Positions 1-8,977 of a stretch of DNA of 64,000 bases are shown in pieces. A program made the translations under genes and the position numbers. This DNA comes from Saccharopolyspora hordei (GTDB lineage Bacteria; Actinomycetota; Actinomycetes; Mycobacteriales; Pseudonocardiaceae): positions 4,313,501 through 4,377,500 of the forward strand of contig NZ_JACCFJ010000001.1 of NCBI RefSeq assembly GCF_013410345.1, given 5' to 3'. Positions within the stretch are counted from its first letter, which is position 1, and every line of letters starts with the position of its first letter. The notes below the pieces were generated by a model. The model did not search any database. It was not told where the DNA came from and saw nothing but the letters and a program-made list of their open reading frames with translations.

Positions 1-487
1 GGACGGCCCCGCCGGGATCCGCGCGCTGCGCGCGGGTCTCGGCGGGGTGCTGGACTCGGTGCCGTGCGTGCTCGGGCCGCTCGCGCACGGCGTGGCGAAG
101 GTCCCGGCGAGCGCGCGGACCGCGCTGCGGGTCGTCGACGCCCTCCCGGACCTGGCGGGCCCCGTCGACCCCTACGGCGCGTGGCTGCCGGTGGTCGCGG
201 CCGAGCTCTCCCGGACGGGGATCGGGCGGGAGCTGGTGACGTCGGTGCTCGGCGAGCTGGTCACGCTGCACCCCGTCGAGCGGGACCGCCTGCTGGAGAC
301 CCTCCGGGCGTGGGCGCGCACCGGCTCGGTCACCGAAGTCGCGCGGCCGCTCTGCTGCCACCGCAACACGGTGCTCAACCGGCTGCGCCGCGTCAGCGAG
401 CTGACCGGACGGGACGTGACCGTGCCGGACCAGGCGACGGTGGTGCTGCTCGCCCTGGCGTGCTGGGAGGCCCTGGAGCGCCCGTGA
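1..487 (+). CDS. PucR/CdaR-type transcriptional regulator, C-terminal part
   Basis: Partial gene: the reading frame is open from base 2, so the true start lies left of the window and about 161 codons are visible. The last 60 residues form the PucR-family C-terminal helix-turn-helix, with the conserved run CCHRNTVLNRLRRVSELTG near the end. Such regulators usually control nearby catabolic or transport genes in response to a small ligand. It ends 5 bp from the stop of the convergent MHS transporter, and a TPP enzyme lies beyond, so it may control that pair. The ligand cannot be read from this fragment. Confidence 0.8.
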   Translation, partial: DGPAGIRALRAGLGGVLDSVPCVLGPLAHGVAKVPASARTALRVVDALPDLAGPVDPYGAWLPVVAAELSRTGIGRELVTSVLGELVTLHPVERDRLLETLRAWARTGSVTEVARPLCCHRNTVLNRLRRVSELTGRDVTVPDQATVVLLALACWEALERP

Positions 488-491
488 CCCG

Positions 492-1829
492 TCAGTCGGC
501 CGGCGCCCGGACCTCCGCGGTGGTCACCGCGTCCCGGCCCGCGGACAGCCGCGGCGCGAGGAACCCGCACCCGGCGGTGACCAGGGAGATCCCGACCAGC
601 AGCAGGGTCGGCAGCACCGAGCTGCCGCCGCCGAGCGCGAGCAGCGCGGTCGCCGCCAGCGGCACGAACCCGCTGACCACACCGGCGATGTTCGCGGAGA
701 GGGCGACGCCGCTGTAGCGCAGGTGCGGCGGGAACAGCTCGGTCAGCAGCGCCCCGGAGACGGCGTAGGGGACCGACAGCAGGGCGGTCGCCAGGGTCAC
801 GCCGACGACGACCGCGACCACCGCGGTGGTGTCGATCAGCCAGAACGCGGGGAACGCCACCAGCGCCGCGCCGAGCGCCCCGCCGACGGTGACCCGGGCG
901 GCACCGTGGCGCTCGGCCAGCCGACCGCCCAGGACCAGCACGACGATCTCCACCGCGGCGGCGACCAGCGTCGCGGCGAGCAGCACCGAGCGCGGCATGC
1001 CGAGCGTGGTGGTGCCGTAGCTGATCACGAACGTGGTGATGAGGTAGAAGCCGCCGACCCCGAGGAACGCGGTGCCGGCGCCGACGAGCAGCTGCGGCCA
1101 CGCGGTGGCGAAGACCTGCAGGACCGGGGACGAAGCGCGTTCGTCTTCCTCGAGAAGCTTCTCGAACAGCGGGGACTCCTCGACGCGGCGGCGCAGCCAC
1201 AGCGCGATGGCCAGCAGCGGGAACGCCGCGAGGAACGGAACCCGCCAGCCCCACGAGTCGAACGACTCCGGCGGCAGGGCCGACACCGCCAGGAACGCCC
1301 CGGACGACAGCAAGGTGCCGACCGGAGAGCCGATCTGCGGCATCGCGGCGTAGCGGCCGCGCCGCTCCGGCGGGGCGTGCTCCACGGCGAGGGTGACCGC
1401 ACCGCCCCACTCCCCACCGACGGCGACGCCCTGCAGCAGCCGGAACAGCGTGAGCAGGACCGGCGCGGCGACGCCGATCGTGGCGTAGCCCGGCAGCAGG
1501 CCGATGAGCGCGGTGACCAGCCCGATCATGGTCACCGTGACGATGAGGCAGCGCTTGCGGCCGATCCGGTCCCCGAGGTGGCCGAAGATGACCGCACCGA
1601 GCGGACGCGCGGCGAACCCCACGGCGAACGAGGCGAACGCCGCCAGCGTGGCCACCAGCGCGTCGTCGGTGGCGAAGTAGAGCCGGTTGAACACCAGCGA
1701 CGCGGCGGTGCCGTACAGGAAGAAGTCGTACCACTCCAGCGCGGTGCCCACGAACGCCCCGAACGCCACCTTCCTGGCTTCGGCGTCGGTCACCGCCGCG
1801 GCCCCGGCGGGGCCGGACCTCTCGCTCAT
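492..1829 (-). CDS. MFS transporter, metabolite:H+ symporter (MHS) family
   Basis: Encodes a 445-residue inner-membrane symporter. The N-terminal EWYDFFLYG (about residues 32-40) is the hallmark of the MHS subfamily (ProP, ShiA, KgtP relatives), and the MFS loop motif GHLGDRIGRK lies at about 83-92. Roughly twelve hydrophobic helices follow. The ATG at 1829 was chosen over longer upstream frames because it is preceded by GAGGAGAAG and directly precedes the family-typical N-terminus. It is divergent from the TPP enzyme at 2064, and the shared intergenic region carries repeats. MHS carriers usually take up carboxylates or zwitterions; the substrate is unknown. Confidence 0.88.
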   Translation of the reverse strand: MSERSGPAGAAAVTDAEARKVAFGAFVGTALEWYDFFLYGTAASLVFNRLYFATDDALVATLAAFASFAVGFAARPLGAVIFGHLGDRIGRKRCLIVTVTMIGLVTALIGLLPGYATIGVAAPVLLTLFRLLQGVAVGGEWGGAVTLAVEHAPPERRGRYAAMPQIGSPVGTLLSSGAFLAVSALPPESFDSWGWRVPFLAAFPLLAIALWLRRRVEESPLFEKLLEEDERASSPVLQVFATAWPQLLVGAGTAFLGVGGFYLITTFVISYGTTTLGMPRSVLLAATLVAAAVEIVVLVLGGRLAERHGAARVTVGGALGAALVAFPAFWLIDTTAVVAVVVGVTLATALLSVPYAVSGALLTELFPPHLRYSGVALSANIAGVVSGFVPLAATALLALGGGSSVLPTLLLVGISLVTAGCGFLAPRLSAGRDAVTTAEVRAPAD

Positions 1830-1877
1830 CGCTTCTCCTCGGTCCGGATGTGTGGTGCAGTGCGGACAGCATTCAGA

Positions 1878-1974
1878 CGAGACCGGTCTCGCGTAACTGC
1901 ACGGTGCACAGACTTGCCCTGATTTCGGTGGGCATCTGCACAACGCCGGTGGCTCGTTGGGGATCTGCACAACG
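1878..1974. promoter_or_regulatory. Divergent control region with a palindrome and paired direct repeats
   Basis: Between the divergent transporter and TPP enzyme genes lie a perfect 14-bp palindrome CGAGACCGGTCTCG (1878-1891) and two identical direct repeats ATCTGCACAACG (1934-1945 and 1963-1974) spaced 29 bp apart, close to three helical turns. Such spacing suits a regulator binding one face of the DNA. The neighbouring PucR-type protein is the obvious candidate, but the pairing is inference. Confidence 0.4.
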
Positions 1975-2063
1975 ACCGCGCCGGTTCTCGTGGCGAGCGC
2001 TGCTTCTCCACCGGCCCGGCGACTGCTGGGATGGGGCCCGCCACGTCCAGAGGGAGGGATGTC

Positions 2064-3686
2064 GTGCCGAACGCGAGCCCGTGCAGCGCCGGTCACCTGG
2101 TCGTCCGCCAACTCGAGCGTTCCGGGGTCGAGCGCGTCTACTGCGTGCCCGGGGAGAGCTACCTCGACGTCCTCGACGGCCTGCACGACTCGACCATCGA
2201 CACGGTGGTGTGCCGGCACGAGGGCGGCGCGGGCTTCATGGCCGTGGCCGAGGGCCGGCTCACCGGCCGCCCCGGCGTGGTGATGGTGACCCGCGGCCCG
2301 GGCGCGGCGAACGCCGCGATCGCGGTGCACACCGCCTGGCAGGACGCGACACCGCTGGTGCTGTTCGTGGGGCTGGTCCCCGCCGAGCAGCGCTACCGCG
2401 AGGCGTTCCAGGAGTTCGACCCGAACGCCTGGTTCGGCAGCACCGCCAAGCGCGTGCTGGTGCTCGACGACCCCGCTTCGGCTGCGGGTGTCGTCGCGGA
2501 GGCCGTGCACGTGGCGGCGTCCGGCAGGCCGGGACCGGTCGTCGTCGGGCTGCCGGAGACGACGCTGACTGAACCGACCGACGGGGTCACCCTGCCGCCG
2601 CGGGCACCGGCCCGACCGGCCCCGTCACCCGCCGACCTCGACGCGGTCGCCGCGTTGCTGCGCGACGCGCAGGCCCCGGTCGTGATCGCGGGCGGCGAGG
2701 GCTGGACCGAGCAGGCCGCCCGCGACCTCGCCGCGTGGGCCGAGGCCGCCGCGCTGCCCGTGCTCACCGACTTCCGCGCCCACGACGCGATCGACCACCG
2801 CAGCCCCTGCTACGCCGGCTCGCTCGGGTACGGCCGTTCCCCGTCCGCGGCCGCGGTGCTGCGCGACAGCGACCTGCAGGTCTGGATCGGCTGCCCGCGC
2901 GGCGACGTCGCCACCGACTCCTACACGCTCGGCGCGGAGGTCGCGTCGGTGTACGTGGGCCCGGACCCGAACGCCCACGGCCACCACGGCCGACTGGACG
3001 CGACCGTGCTCGCGACCCCGGAGAACTTCGTGGCCGCCGCCCGGCACGCGCTGCTGCGCCCGCACGCCGACCCGGCCCCGATGCGCGCGGCCCACGAGGC
3101 GCACCGCACCTGGGCGCAGCCCAGAGCGGACGGCGGCCGCGGTGTCGACCTGGGCATCGCGTTCGAGGTGCTGCGCCGCACGCTGGAGGACGACCCGGTC
3201 GTCACCTTCGGCGCGGGCAACCACGCGATCTGGGCGCAGCGCTACCTGCCCGCGCACCGCCCCGGCTCGCTGCTCGCACCGCGCAACGGCGCGATGGGCT
3301 TCGGCGTCCCCGCCGCCGTGGCCGCCGCCCTGGTGCGACCCGGACGACGGGTCCTGTCGATCGCCGGCGACGGCTGCTTCCTCATGAACGGCCAGGAACT
3401 CGCCACCGCGGTCGACCGGCAGCTGCCCGTGCTGGTGCTCATCGTCGACAACGGCTGCTACGGCACCATCCGCGGCCACCAGGAGGCCCGCTACCCGGGC
3501 CGCCCGAGCGGCACCGGCCTCACCAACCCGGACTTCGCCGCCCTGGCCCGCGCCTACGGCGCCTTCGGCACCACCGTCACCGACACCTCGGAGTTCGAGG
3601 TCGCGCTGCACGAGGCCCTCGCCACCCCCGGCCCCGCCGTCCTCCACCTGCACACCGACCCCGACACCCGAGGGCCCAGGGCCTGA
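2064..3686 (+). CDS. Thiamine-pyrophosphate-dependent enzyme, acetolactate-synthase-like
   Basis: A 540-residue protein with the three-domain layout of the POX/acetolactate synthase superfamily. The N-terminal TPP pyrimidine domain has the activating glutamate in CRHEGG (about residue 53). The central domain is NAD/FAD-binding-like. The C-terminal TPP domain has the GDG...N signature (GDGCF about 435, DNGCYG about 463). The GTG at 2064 is preferred because GAGGG at 2054-2058 precedes it at proper spacing. The family includes acetolactate synthases, benzoylformate decarboxylases and sulfopyruvate decarboxylases. No small regulatory subunit is nearby, so a catabolic 2-oxoacid decarboxylase or carboligase is more likely than branched-chain synthesis. 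The divergent MHS carrier may import its substrate precursor. Confidence 0.82.
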   Translation: MPNASPCSAGHLVVRQLERSGVERVYCVPGESYLDVLDGLHDSTIDTVVCRHEGGAGFMAVAEGRLTGRPGVVMVTRGPGAANAAIAVHTAWQDATPLVLFVGLVPAEQRYREAFQEFDPNAWFGSTAKRVLVLDDPASAAGVVAEAVHVAASGRPGPVVVGLPETTLTEPTDGVTLPPRAPARPAPSPADLDAVAALLRDAQAPVVIAGGEGWTEQAARDLAAWAEAAALPVLTDFRAHDAIDHRSPCYAGSLGYGRSPSAAAVLRDSDLQVWIGCPRGDVATDSYTLGAEVASVYVGPDPNAHGHHGRLDATVLATPENFVAAARHALLRPHADPAPMRAAHEAHRTWAQPRADGGRGVDLGIAFEVLRRTLEDDPVVTFGAGNHAIWAQRYLPAHRPGSLLAPRNGAMGFGVPAAVAAALVRPGRRVLSIAGDGCFLMNGQELATAVDRQLPVLVLIVDNGCYGTIRGHQEARYPGRPSGTGLTNPDFAALARAYGAFGTTVTDTSEFEVALHEALATPGPAVLHLHTDPDTRGPRA

Positions 3687-3722
3687 GCGGAAGAGCCGGC
3701 TGGCCGTGGCCCCCGTGGGCCG

Positions 3723-4736
3723 CTAGCCCGCTGCCTCGTCGTCCTCGTCCTCGTCCTCCGGATCTTCGGATTCGTCCAGCGCTTGCTGGAGGTCCTTGGA
3801 CGTGGGCTTCGCGTGCGGATCACGATCGATCCACCCTTTGCCCTCGGCTGCGATCCCTTCCAGGATGTGCAAGGCATGGGTGAAGCCGGCCGCTTCGAGG
3901 TTCAGTCTGGAGAACGAAGTCGAGTACTCTTCTGTTGCTTGCTGCCCCGGCGGGTCCACGACGCGGATTTCCCTGGTCGGCCCGTTCGTCAAGGTCAGTT
4001 GCAAAGTGTGGTTGGAATGCCCTGCCCTCACGACGTGGACCGAGGACACCGCGTCGAAGCGAAAGTTGTTCCGCTGCTGGCCGTGGAAGGCCGCGCGTTC
4101 GAAGTCGAGCTCCGTGCTGACTTCGCGCACGCCGTCCTGCGTGATCAGGAACAGGCGGACGTCGTACTTCGAGTACCGCCACGGGCCGCCCCGCACCCGC
4201 GCCCGCTTGTACTCGCTGGCTGGTGTCAGGAGGAACGCGTGGGCGATGATGTCACGCCACGCCAGCTGGTAGTGCCGAAGGGCATCGTCGAGCACCAAGG
4301 TCTTGTCGCAGTCGAGCCAAGCTTCCATCTCCCGCTCTTCAGGACGGGTGGTTTCCAGCTTCTCCTTCCAGCGCTCGCGGGCCTCTGTTCGAGCTTGCAA
4401 GGCTTTCTCGTGCTCGAGGAGCTCCTCGGCGTATCGGCGACGTTCACTGCTGATGCGTGACCACTGCAGGATTGCTGCTCGTCCGCTCACAGCGGCCACG
4501 GTCACGGACAACGCTGTGAGGACCAAGTCCGCTTGAACAGCAGCATCGAGCACGCTCACCACCGCGGAAGCAGCCACGATCAGCGAGAGGATGCACCACA
4601 CCTTCACGGACAGCGGCGTCCGGTACTGGTCGCGGTAGGACCACAAGGTCCCGTCTTCCCAACGTCGGCGCGTGTTGCTGACGAGGTGCCGGATCAACCA
4701 ATTGACCTGGTCGATCTGAACGCGGGACTCGCGGTA
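3723..4736 (-). pseudogene. 3' half of a membrane-protein gene split by the composite transposon
   Basis: This frame stays open up to the IS end at 4738 and has no convincing start; a TTG at 4697 would give 324 residues. It encodes a stretch with YRESR and NWLIRHLV, then two hydrophobic segments (about residues 32-52 and 56-77 from that TTG), a charged coiled coil, a C-terminal domain of about 170 residues and a very acidic tail. Joined to the fragment at 23199-24214, after removing the transposon and one TAA copy, it makes one 675-residue ORF whose junction reads ...NEVVEL-YRESR... The downstream half could still be expressed from the TTG or from an IS promoter. No function is known; the layout recalls 2-TM effector proteins of bacterial conflict systems. 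Confidence 0.75.
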
Positions 4737-4737
4737 A
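4735..4737. repeat. Target-site duplication TAA, left copy
   Basis: TAA directly outside the left IS end, matching TAA at 23199-23201 outside the right IS. A 3-bp TNA duplication is typical of several IS5-family groups. Confidence 0.7.
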
Positions 4738-5613
4738 GAGCGTGTCTCACTTGGCTTGTTTGAGCTTCTTGAAGCAGGTCAGTGCGGCGGCGAGGGCGAG
4801 GAAGCCTTTGAAGGCATCGGCGCGGCGTTCGTAGCGGATGGTCAGGCGTCGGTAACCGGCCAGCCAGGCGATGCTGCGTTCGACGACCCAGCGGTGGCGG
4901 CCCAGTTTCTGGCTGGTCTCGATGCCGATGCGAGCCAGGCGGGGCGACAATTCCCCGTCGCTGCAACCAGACTCGGCGTTCGGCACTGTTGTATGCCTTG
5001 TCGCCGTGCAGCTTGCCGGGCTTGCGGCGGCGAGGTCCGCGGCGGGACCGGATCGCGGGGATGGCGTTGACCAAGGGCTTGACAGCGAACCCGTCCGGGG
5101 TGTTGGCCGCGGAAATGCCGGTGGCCAGGGGCAGTCCGCCCCGGTCGGTGAGCACATGCAGCTTCGAGCCCGGCTTGCCTCGGTCGACCGGATTCGGTCC
5201 GGTCATAGCGCCCCCCTTTTCGCCCGCACCGCGGCGGCATCCACCACGGCCCGGGACCAGTCGATCAGCCCTTGACTGCCCAGCTCGTCGAGCACCCCCC
5301 GGTGGATCCGGGCCCACAATCCGGCCTCGGTCCATCGCAGAAACCATCGATGCGCGGTGGGCACTTTCACCCCGAACGACGGCGGTAACCACCGCCAGGC
5401 ACACCCGCTGGTGAGCACATACACGATCGCGGTGAACACCTTGCGTGCATCCGCCGGTGCCCGCCCACCACCCTGCGGGCGCTCTCCAGCCTGTGGAATC
5501 AGCGGCTCGACCAGCTCCCAGAGCTCGTCGGGAACCAACCGCTGTGACAACGCATCAACCACAGACGATGATCTTGCCCTGAACACCGATCAAGATCCAA
5601 ACGAGACACGCTC
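4738..5613 (-). mobile_element. IS5-family insertion sequence, left copy
   Basis: 876 bp with imperfect terminal inverted repeats starting GAGCGTGTCTC at each end, continuing GTTTGG at the transposase 5' end and ACTTGG at the 3' end. The transposase reads leftward. Two overlapping frames joined by an A4G6 slippery run fit the IS427-like part of the IS5 family. It appears identical to the right copy at 22323-23198. Confidence 0.9.
4747..5586 (-). pseudogene. IS5-family DDE transposase, in three frames
   Basis: Frame A (5586-5203) holds the N-terminal domain and the first catalytic Asp in VVDAAAVRA. A run of four A and six G (5211-5220) allows a -1 shift into frame B, which reads TGPNPVDRGKPGSK and holds the second Asp in HGDKAYNS. 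A run of four C (4941-4944 as GGGG on the plus strand), where family members would fit with three, throws the frame again. The remainder, with the Glu in VVERSIAW, is in frame C and ends at 4747. The first shift is probably programmed; the second looks like an inactivating 1-bp insertion. Confidence 0.8.
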
Positions 5614-5668
5614 TTAAGGCGGTTTTGAGCAGGAAGGCCCGAGCGCCCGACCACCAGGGAGCGCCAGA

Positions 5669-6056
5669 GTGATTGAAGATGCTGACGTCGTCGTGGGCGG
5701 CGGTATCGCCGGGCTGATCACGGCCCGCGAGCTCAGCCGACGTCAACCGCGGGTCGTCGTCCTCGAAGCCAGGGACCGGCTGGGTGGTCGGGTGTGGATC
5801 GACGACTCGGTCGGGTCCTCGAGATCGGCGGCACCTGGCTGCACTGGGTGCAGCCGCATGCGTGGGCCGAGGTCACCCGGTACGGGCTCGAGGTCACCCG
5901 CGGACCGCGCCCGGAGGAGGCCTACTGGCTGACCGGCGAGGAAGTCCGCAGGGGAACGCTCGACGGGTTCATGGAGCTCATCGACCCCAGCATGCAGCGC
6001 CTGCTGGAGGAGACGATGCGCTGGATCTCCCGACCTGGCAAACCGGCCTCTGAACC
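5669..6056 (+). pseudogene. Flavin amine oxidase remnant
   Basis: Starts at a GTG behind GGGAG with a clear FAD-binding N-terminus (VVVGGGIAGL, then LEARDRLGGRVW, about residues 6-45). Near 5812 a 1-bp shift moves the homology to another frame, which continues EIGGTWLHW and a typical monoamine-oxidase segment to about 6056. The remaining two thirds of the usual 450-residue protein are missing, including the C-terminal FAD-contact region. It is a decayed gene just inside the left IS and is not expected to be functional. Confidence 0.7.
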
Positions 6057-6863
6057 CGACCGCAACGCGCTGCTGCGGTCCCCACCACTGGCCAGCTGCG
6101 GCGTCGAACCGAACCGCCCCGCCGGCCGAAGCTCAGCCTGGCGGGGCGGTCCGCGCCACCGCGCCCAGCAGCGGGCAGCGCGCGGTGGCCCAGTCGCAAG
6201 GGCGACGACGAGCACAGTCGACGCCCTGGCAGGGCGTTCATCAATTGGACACTGTGTGCACTCTGCACTCGCAGGCGTCGTCGGCACTTCTGGGTGCCAC
6301 GGTGGCGCGCCTGCACTCCGATTATTCCGCAGGCACAGGAGAGCTGGACGAGGTTGTGCGGATCGCAATGGAGCGGATGGCCGAACGCTACCCACGCTTG
6401 CACGTGAAGGTGGTGGCCGACCGGCGGAGGCCGACATCCAGACGTGCGCAAGGCCCGGGAGAGCATCAGCGGCTCGGGCATGCGGCGCGCGGAGGGAACT
6501 GCGGCGGGTGCCGGTCTGGCGGCCAGCTTCGGCATGAAGGTGACGCGGATCGGCGTACTACACCCCATGTGCGCCTTTCGCAGTCTCTGCGCCGCGAGGC
6601 ACGTGCTGCGCACGTGCGACGATCGCTGAGGCGGAGGTGTGATCGCCGCTTCATGCGTGTATCTGGGCGCCACGATCCGATTTGAACTCCCGGAAGGATC
6701 TAGACCGCAACCTGTTGCATCGAGGTCCACTACAACCCGAAGGCCGGCTTTTGAAGCGAGGTCGGCCACATCTCCTTGCCCACGGGCCTCGGCCTGGGCT
6801 GGTCCTGGACAACCATGTCTTCGGCGATCCCGCAGCCAGCTTCTGACCTCTTTGGAGACCTCC
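6057..6863 (+). other. Coding debris, unassigned
   Basis: About 800 bp without an intact gene. Short stretches look once-coding in different frames, for instance around 6250-6420 (ELDEVVRIAMERMAERYPRL) and 6444-6560 (VRKARESISGSGMRR), but I cannot assign either to a family. The last 20 bp contain the GGAG ribosome-binding site of the SDR gene. Confidence 0.4.
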
Positions 6864-7598
6864 ATGAGATTCTCCGGCAGTACCGCACTGGTGACAGGTG
6901 CGGCAGGCGGCATCGGAGAAGCCATTGTGACGCAACTTCGAGCCGAGGGTGCCCGCGTCGCCGTCGCCGCCCGCGACGTCAGCGGCATCGAGGCTGAGGC
7001 TCACCTACCCGGTGATCTTCTCGACCCGGCCTACGCCGACGGCCTCGCGCAGGCAGCACGCGACGCACTGGGCGGGCTTGACATTCTCGTCAACAACGCG
7101 GGGGTCATAACCCGTGGCCCGGTGACGGAGGCATCGGACGCGGACTGGTCCCGGTCTGTCGGCGTGAATGTGGAAGCGCCCTTCCGTATCTGCCGGTCTG
7201 CGATACCGCTCATGGCCGAAACCGGCGGCGGCGCCATCGTCAACGTCTCGTCCTGCTGGGGAGGCAAGGCGCCGGGGCCGAACCACGCCCTCTACTGCAT
7301 GACCAAAGCAGCCCTCTCCTCACTCACGCAGTGCATGGGTATAGACCACGCGCACCAGGGCATCCGTGTGAACGCCGTCTGCCCGAACGAGGTCAACACG
7401 CCGATGCTGCGCTCCGGCTTCGCCAAGCGCGGCTTCGACCCCGACACCGCGGTGTCCGAGCTAGGGCGGACCGTTCCCGCAGGTCGAATCGCCGAACCGG
7501 AAGACATTGCCGATGTCGTACTGTTCCTCGCCTCGGACGCAGCACGCTACATGTGCGGCACGCTCGTCGAGGTCAATGGCGGGAAACCGGTGTCATGA
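6864..7598 (+). CDS. Short-chain dehydrogenase/reductase (SDR)
   Basis: A 244-residue classical SDR, normal length for the family. It has the cofactor motif TGAAGGIG (about residues 9-16), the structural motif NNAG, the catalytic Ser in VNVSS, the YCMTK catalytic pair and a C-terminal GG before the end. The ATG at 6864 has GGAG eight bases upstream. It is an NAD(P)-dependent alcohol/ketone oxidoreductase, cytosolic, with unknown substrate. It sits alone between debris, so it may be a leftover of the amine-oxidase region rather than part of the downstream operon, which begins after a divergent regulator. Confidence 0.88.
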   Translation: MRFSGSTALVTGAAGGIGEAIVTQLRAEGARVAVAARDVSGIEAEAHLPGDLLDPAYADGLAQAARDALGGLDILVNNAGVITRGPVTEASDADWSRSVGVNVEAPFRICRSAIPLMAETGGGAIVNVSSCWGGKAPGPNHALYCMTKAALSSLTQCMGIDHAHQGIRVNAVCPNEVNTPMLRSGFAKRGFDPDTAVSELGRTVPAGRIAEPEDIADVVLFLASDAARYMCGTLVEVNGGKPVS

Positions 7599-7610
7599 CG
7601 CAGTTCCAGG

Positions 7611-7940
7611 ATGTTCCTCCTGGGCTCACTGGGCCATTGTGGACAAGTTGCCGGCTTACTGCGGATGAGCAAACCGGCGCCCTGCCGACAGAAACCGTCA
7701 CCGCCGCCGTCGTTGATCGCCCGGCAGCTGATGGAACTGGACCGGGAGACCAAAGACCTCGACAAACAGCTCACCGAACGTTTCGGCGGCCACCCGCACG
7801 CGCCCAGCCGTCAGTTGCGTTTCGCGACCGTGCTGGCGCCCGCTGCCGCGGCCAGAGCGGGGGATCGACACCAGCAGGTCATCGCGAGGATGTTCTGCGA
7901 TGATCCGCGCGGTGCGGGCTACCTCGGAATCGCCGCTTGA
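7611..7940 (+). pseudogene. IS110-family transposase fragment
   Basis: The frame contains RQLMELDRETKDLDKQLTER followed by a His-Pro pair, which resembles the helical linker between the two domains of IS110-family transposases. The catalytic N-terminal DEDD domain and the C-terminal serine motif domain are absent. Upstream residues in the frame (from 7611) are probably not native. This is a short relic; element ends are not visible. Confidence 0.5.
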
Positions 7941-8027
7941 CACACGCGCAACAGTTCCCCCTGGCTCAGTTCACCACGATCGAGGGCGGCGACGAAGTCG
8001 GCTGAGGCTGAACGCACCCTGCGCACC

Positions 8028-8858
8028 TCAGTCCTCTTCTTGATCCTTCCAGGTTTCGCCGTAAAGCTCGCGGAGGCCCAGCAGGTGGCTGCGCATGGCG
8101 TCTTCGGCTCGCTCGGCTTCCCCGTTGGCGATGTGCTCGGCGATGGCGATGTGGCAGGCATCGACGTTCTGCCACTGCTCCTGGGCGACGGCGGCCCGGT
8201 CCAGCCTGGTACGCAGCACATCGCTGACCGGCTGCCCCATCATCGTGAACATCAGATTCCCGGTAGCCATGAGGATCATCGTGTGAAAATCCATGTGCGT
8301 GACGAATCCGCTGGGATCGCGTGAATCGCGCGGTGCTGCAGCCGTGGCACGCAGGGCATCAGCGGTGTCCCGATCGGCTCTCTGGGCGGCTAGTCGGGCT
8401 GCTGCTGGTTCGAGCAGTAGACGGGCTTCGAGCAAGTCACCGATTCCCAGCTGCGGCGTCGCGACCAGGACGCCCAGCAAACCCCCGAGATCGTCGACCA
8501 GCTGGGAGGGGTCCGGCGCGACTACGAAGGAGCCACCTCGTACGCCGCGCCTGGTTTCTATCAGGTGCTGGCTGGCCAGAACACGCAGTGCTTCCCGGAC
8601 TGTTGAGCGGCTGGCGCCGAACATCCCGGTCAGCTCGGACTCCGCGGGTAGCCGGGCGCCAGGTTTCAACAGACCGCACATGATCTGGGAGCGGAGCTCG
8701 TCGGCAACCTGCCGGTAGGCGGGCCGAACCCGCTGTACCTGCAAATGCGCCCTCGGGGGCGTCGTCTGCGAGGGCGATGATCCTGAATCGCCCGACCGCT
8801 CTACCGGTGAGGTCGCTGGTCGCGCGGCGGTCCCGCGACGACTCGCGTTCGAGCTCAT
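8028..8858 (-). CDS. GntR-family regulator, FadR type (regulator of the C5-dicarboxylate module)
   Basis: A 276-residue protein. About 60 N-terminal residues are low-complexity and rich in Ser, Arg and Pro. A winged helix follows (YRQVADELRSQI, then LPAESEL and SRSTVREALRVL), and then an all-helical FCD effector domain with its metal/ligand His positions (HMDFH, HIAIAEHI). ATG 8858 is preferred over an in-frame start 22 codons upstream because the latter runs into the divergent promoter area. It is transcribed away from the CitE-like gene 120 bp off, the usual layout for an autoregulated repressor of a catabolic operon. The inducer is probably an organic acid or CoA ester; this is inference. 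Confidence 0.85.
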   Translation of the reverse strand: MSSNASRRGTAARPATSPVERSGDSGSSPSQTTPPRAHLQVQRVRPAYRQVADELRSQIMCGLLKPGARLPAESELTGMFGASRSTVREALRVLASQHLIETRRGVRGGSFVVAPDPSQLVDDLGGLLGVLVATPQLGIGDLLEARLLLEPAAARLAAQRADRDTADALRATAAAPRDSRDPSGFVTHMDFHTMILMATGNLMFTMMGQPVSDVLRTRLDRAAVAQEQWQNVDACHIAIAEHIANGEAERAEDAMRSHLLGLRELYGETWKDQEED

Positions 8859-8886
8859 CTGATCACGCCTCCGAGGTGGTCTACGT

Positions 8887-8898
8887 GAGCCGCGGCTC
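8887..8898. promoter_or_regulatory. Candidate operator palindrome
   Basis: Perfect 12-bp palindrome GAGCCGCGGCTC in the 119-bp region between the FadR-type gene and the CitE-like gene. Its position fits a repressor site controlling both directions. Sequence symmetry alone does not prove binding, and GC-rich palindromes also arise by chance. Confidence 0.3.
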
Positions 8899-8977
8899 AG
8901 CCGCGACCCTGCAACAGGGCCCATCCTATCGCGAACGAGGCTAGCGACACCGCATCGTATGTGAAAAGGTCAGACGT

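Noticed and set aside
172..1872. Long open frames antisense to the MHS transporter and elsewhere (for example 723-1922, 28912-31794, 55116-57701)
   Set aside because: They are shadows in very GC-rich DNA: low-complexity Arg/Ala/Gly/Pro composition, no domain signatures, and an intact recognised gene on the opposite strand.
2064..3686. Biosynthetic acetolactate synthase (ilvB)
   Set aside because: There is no ilvN or ilvC nearby, the gene pairs with a divergent carboxylate-type transporter, and a PucR-type regulator suggests catabolism.
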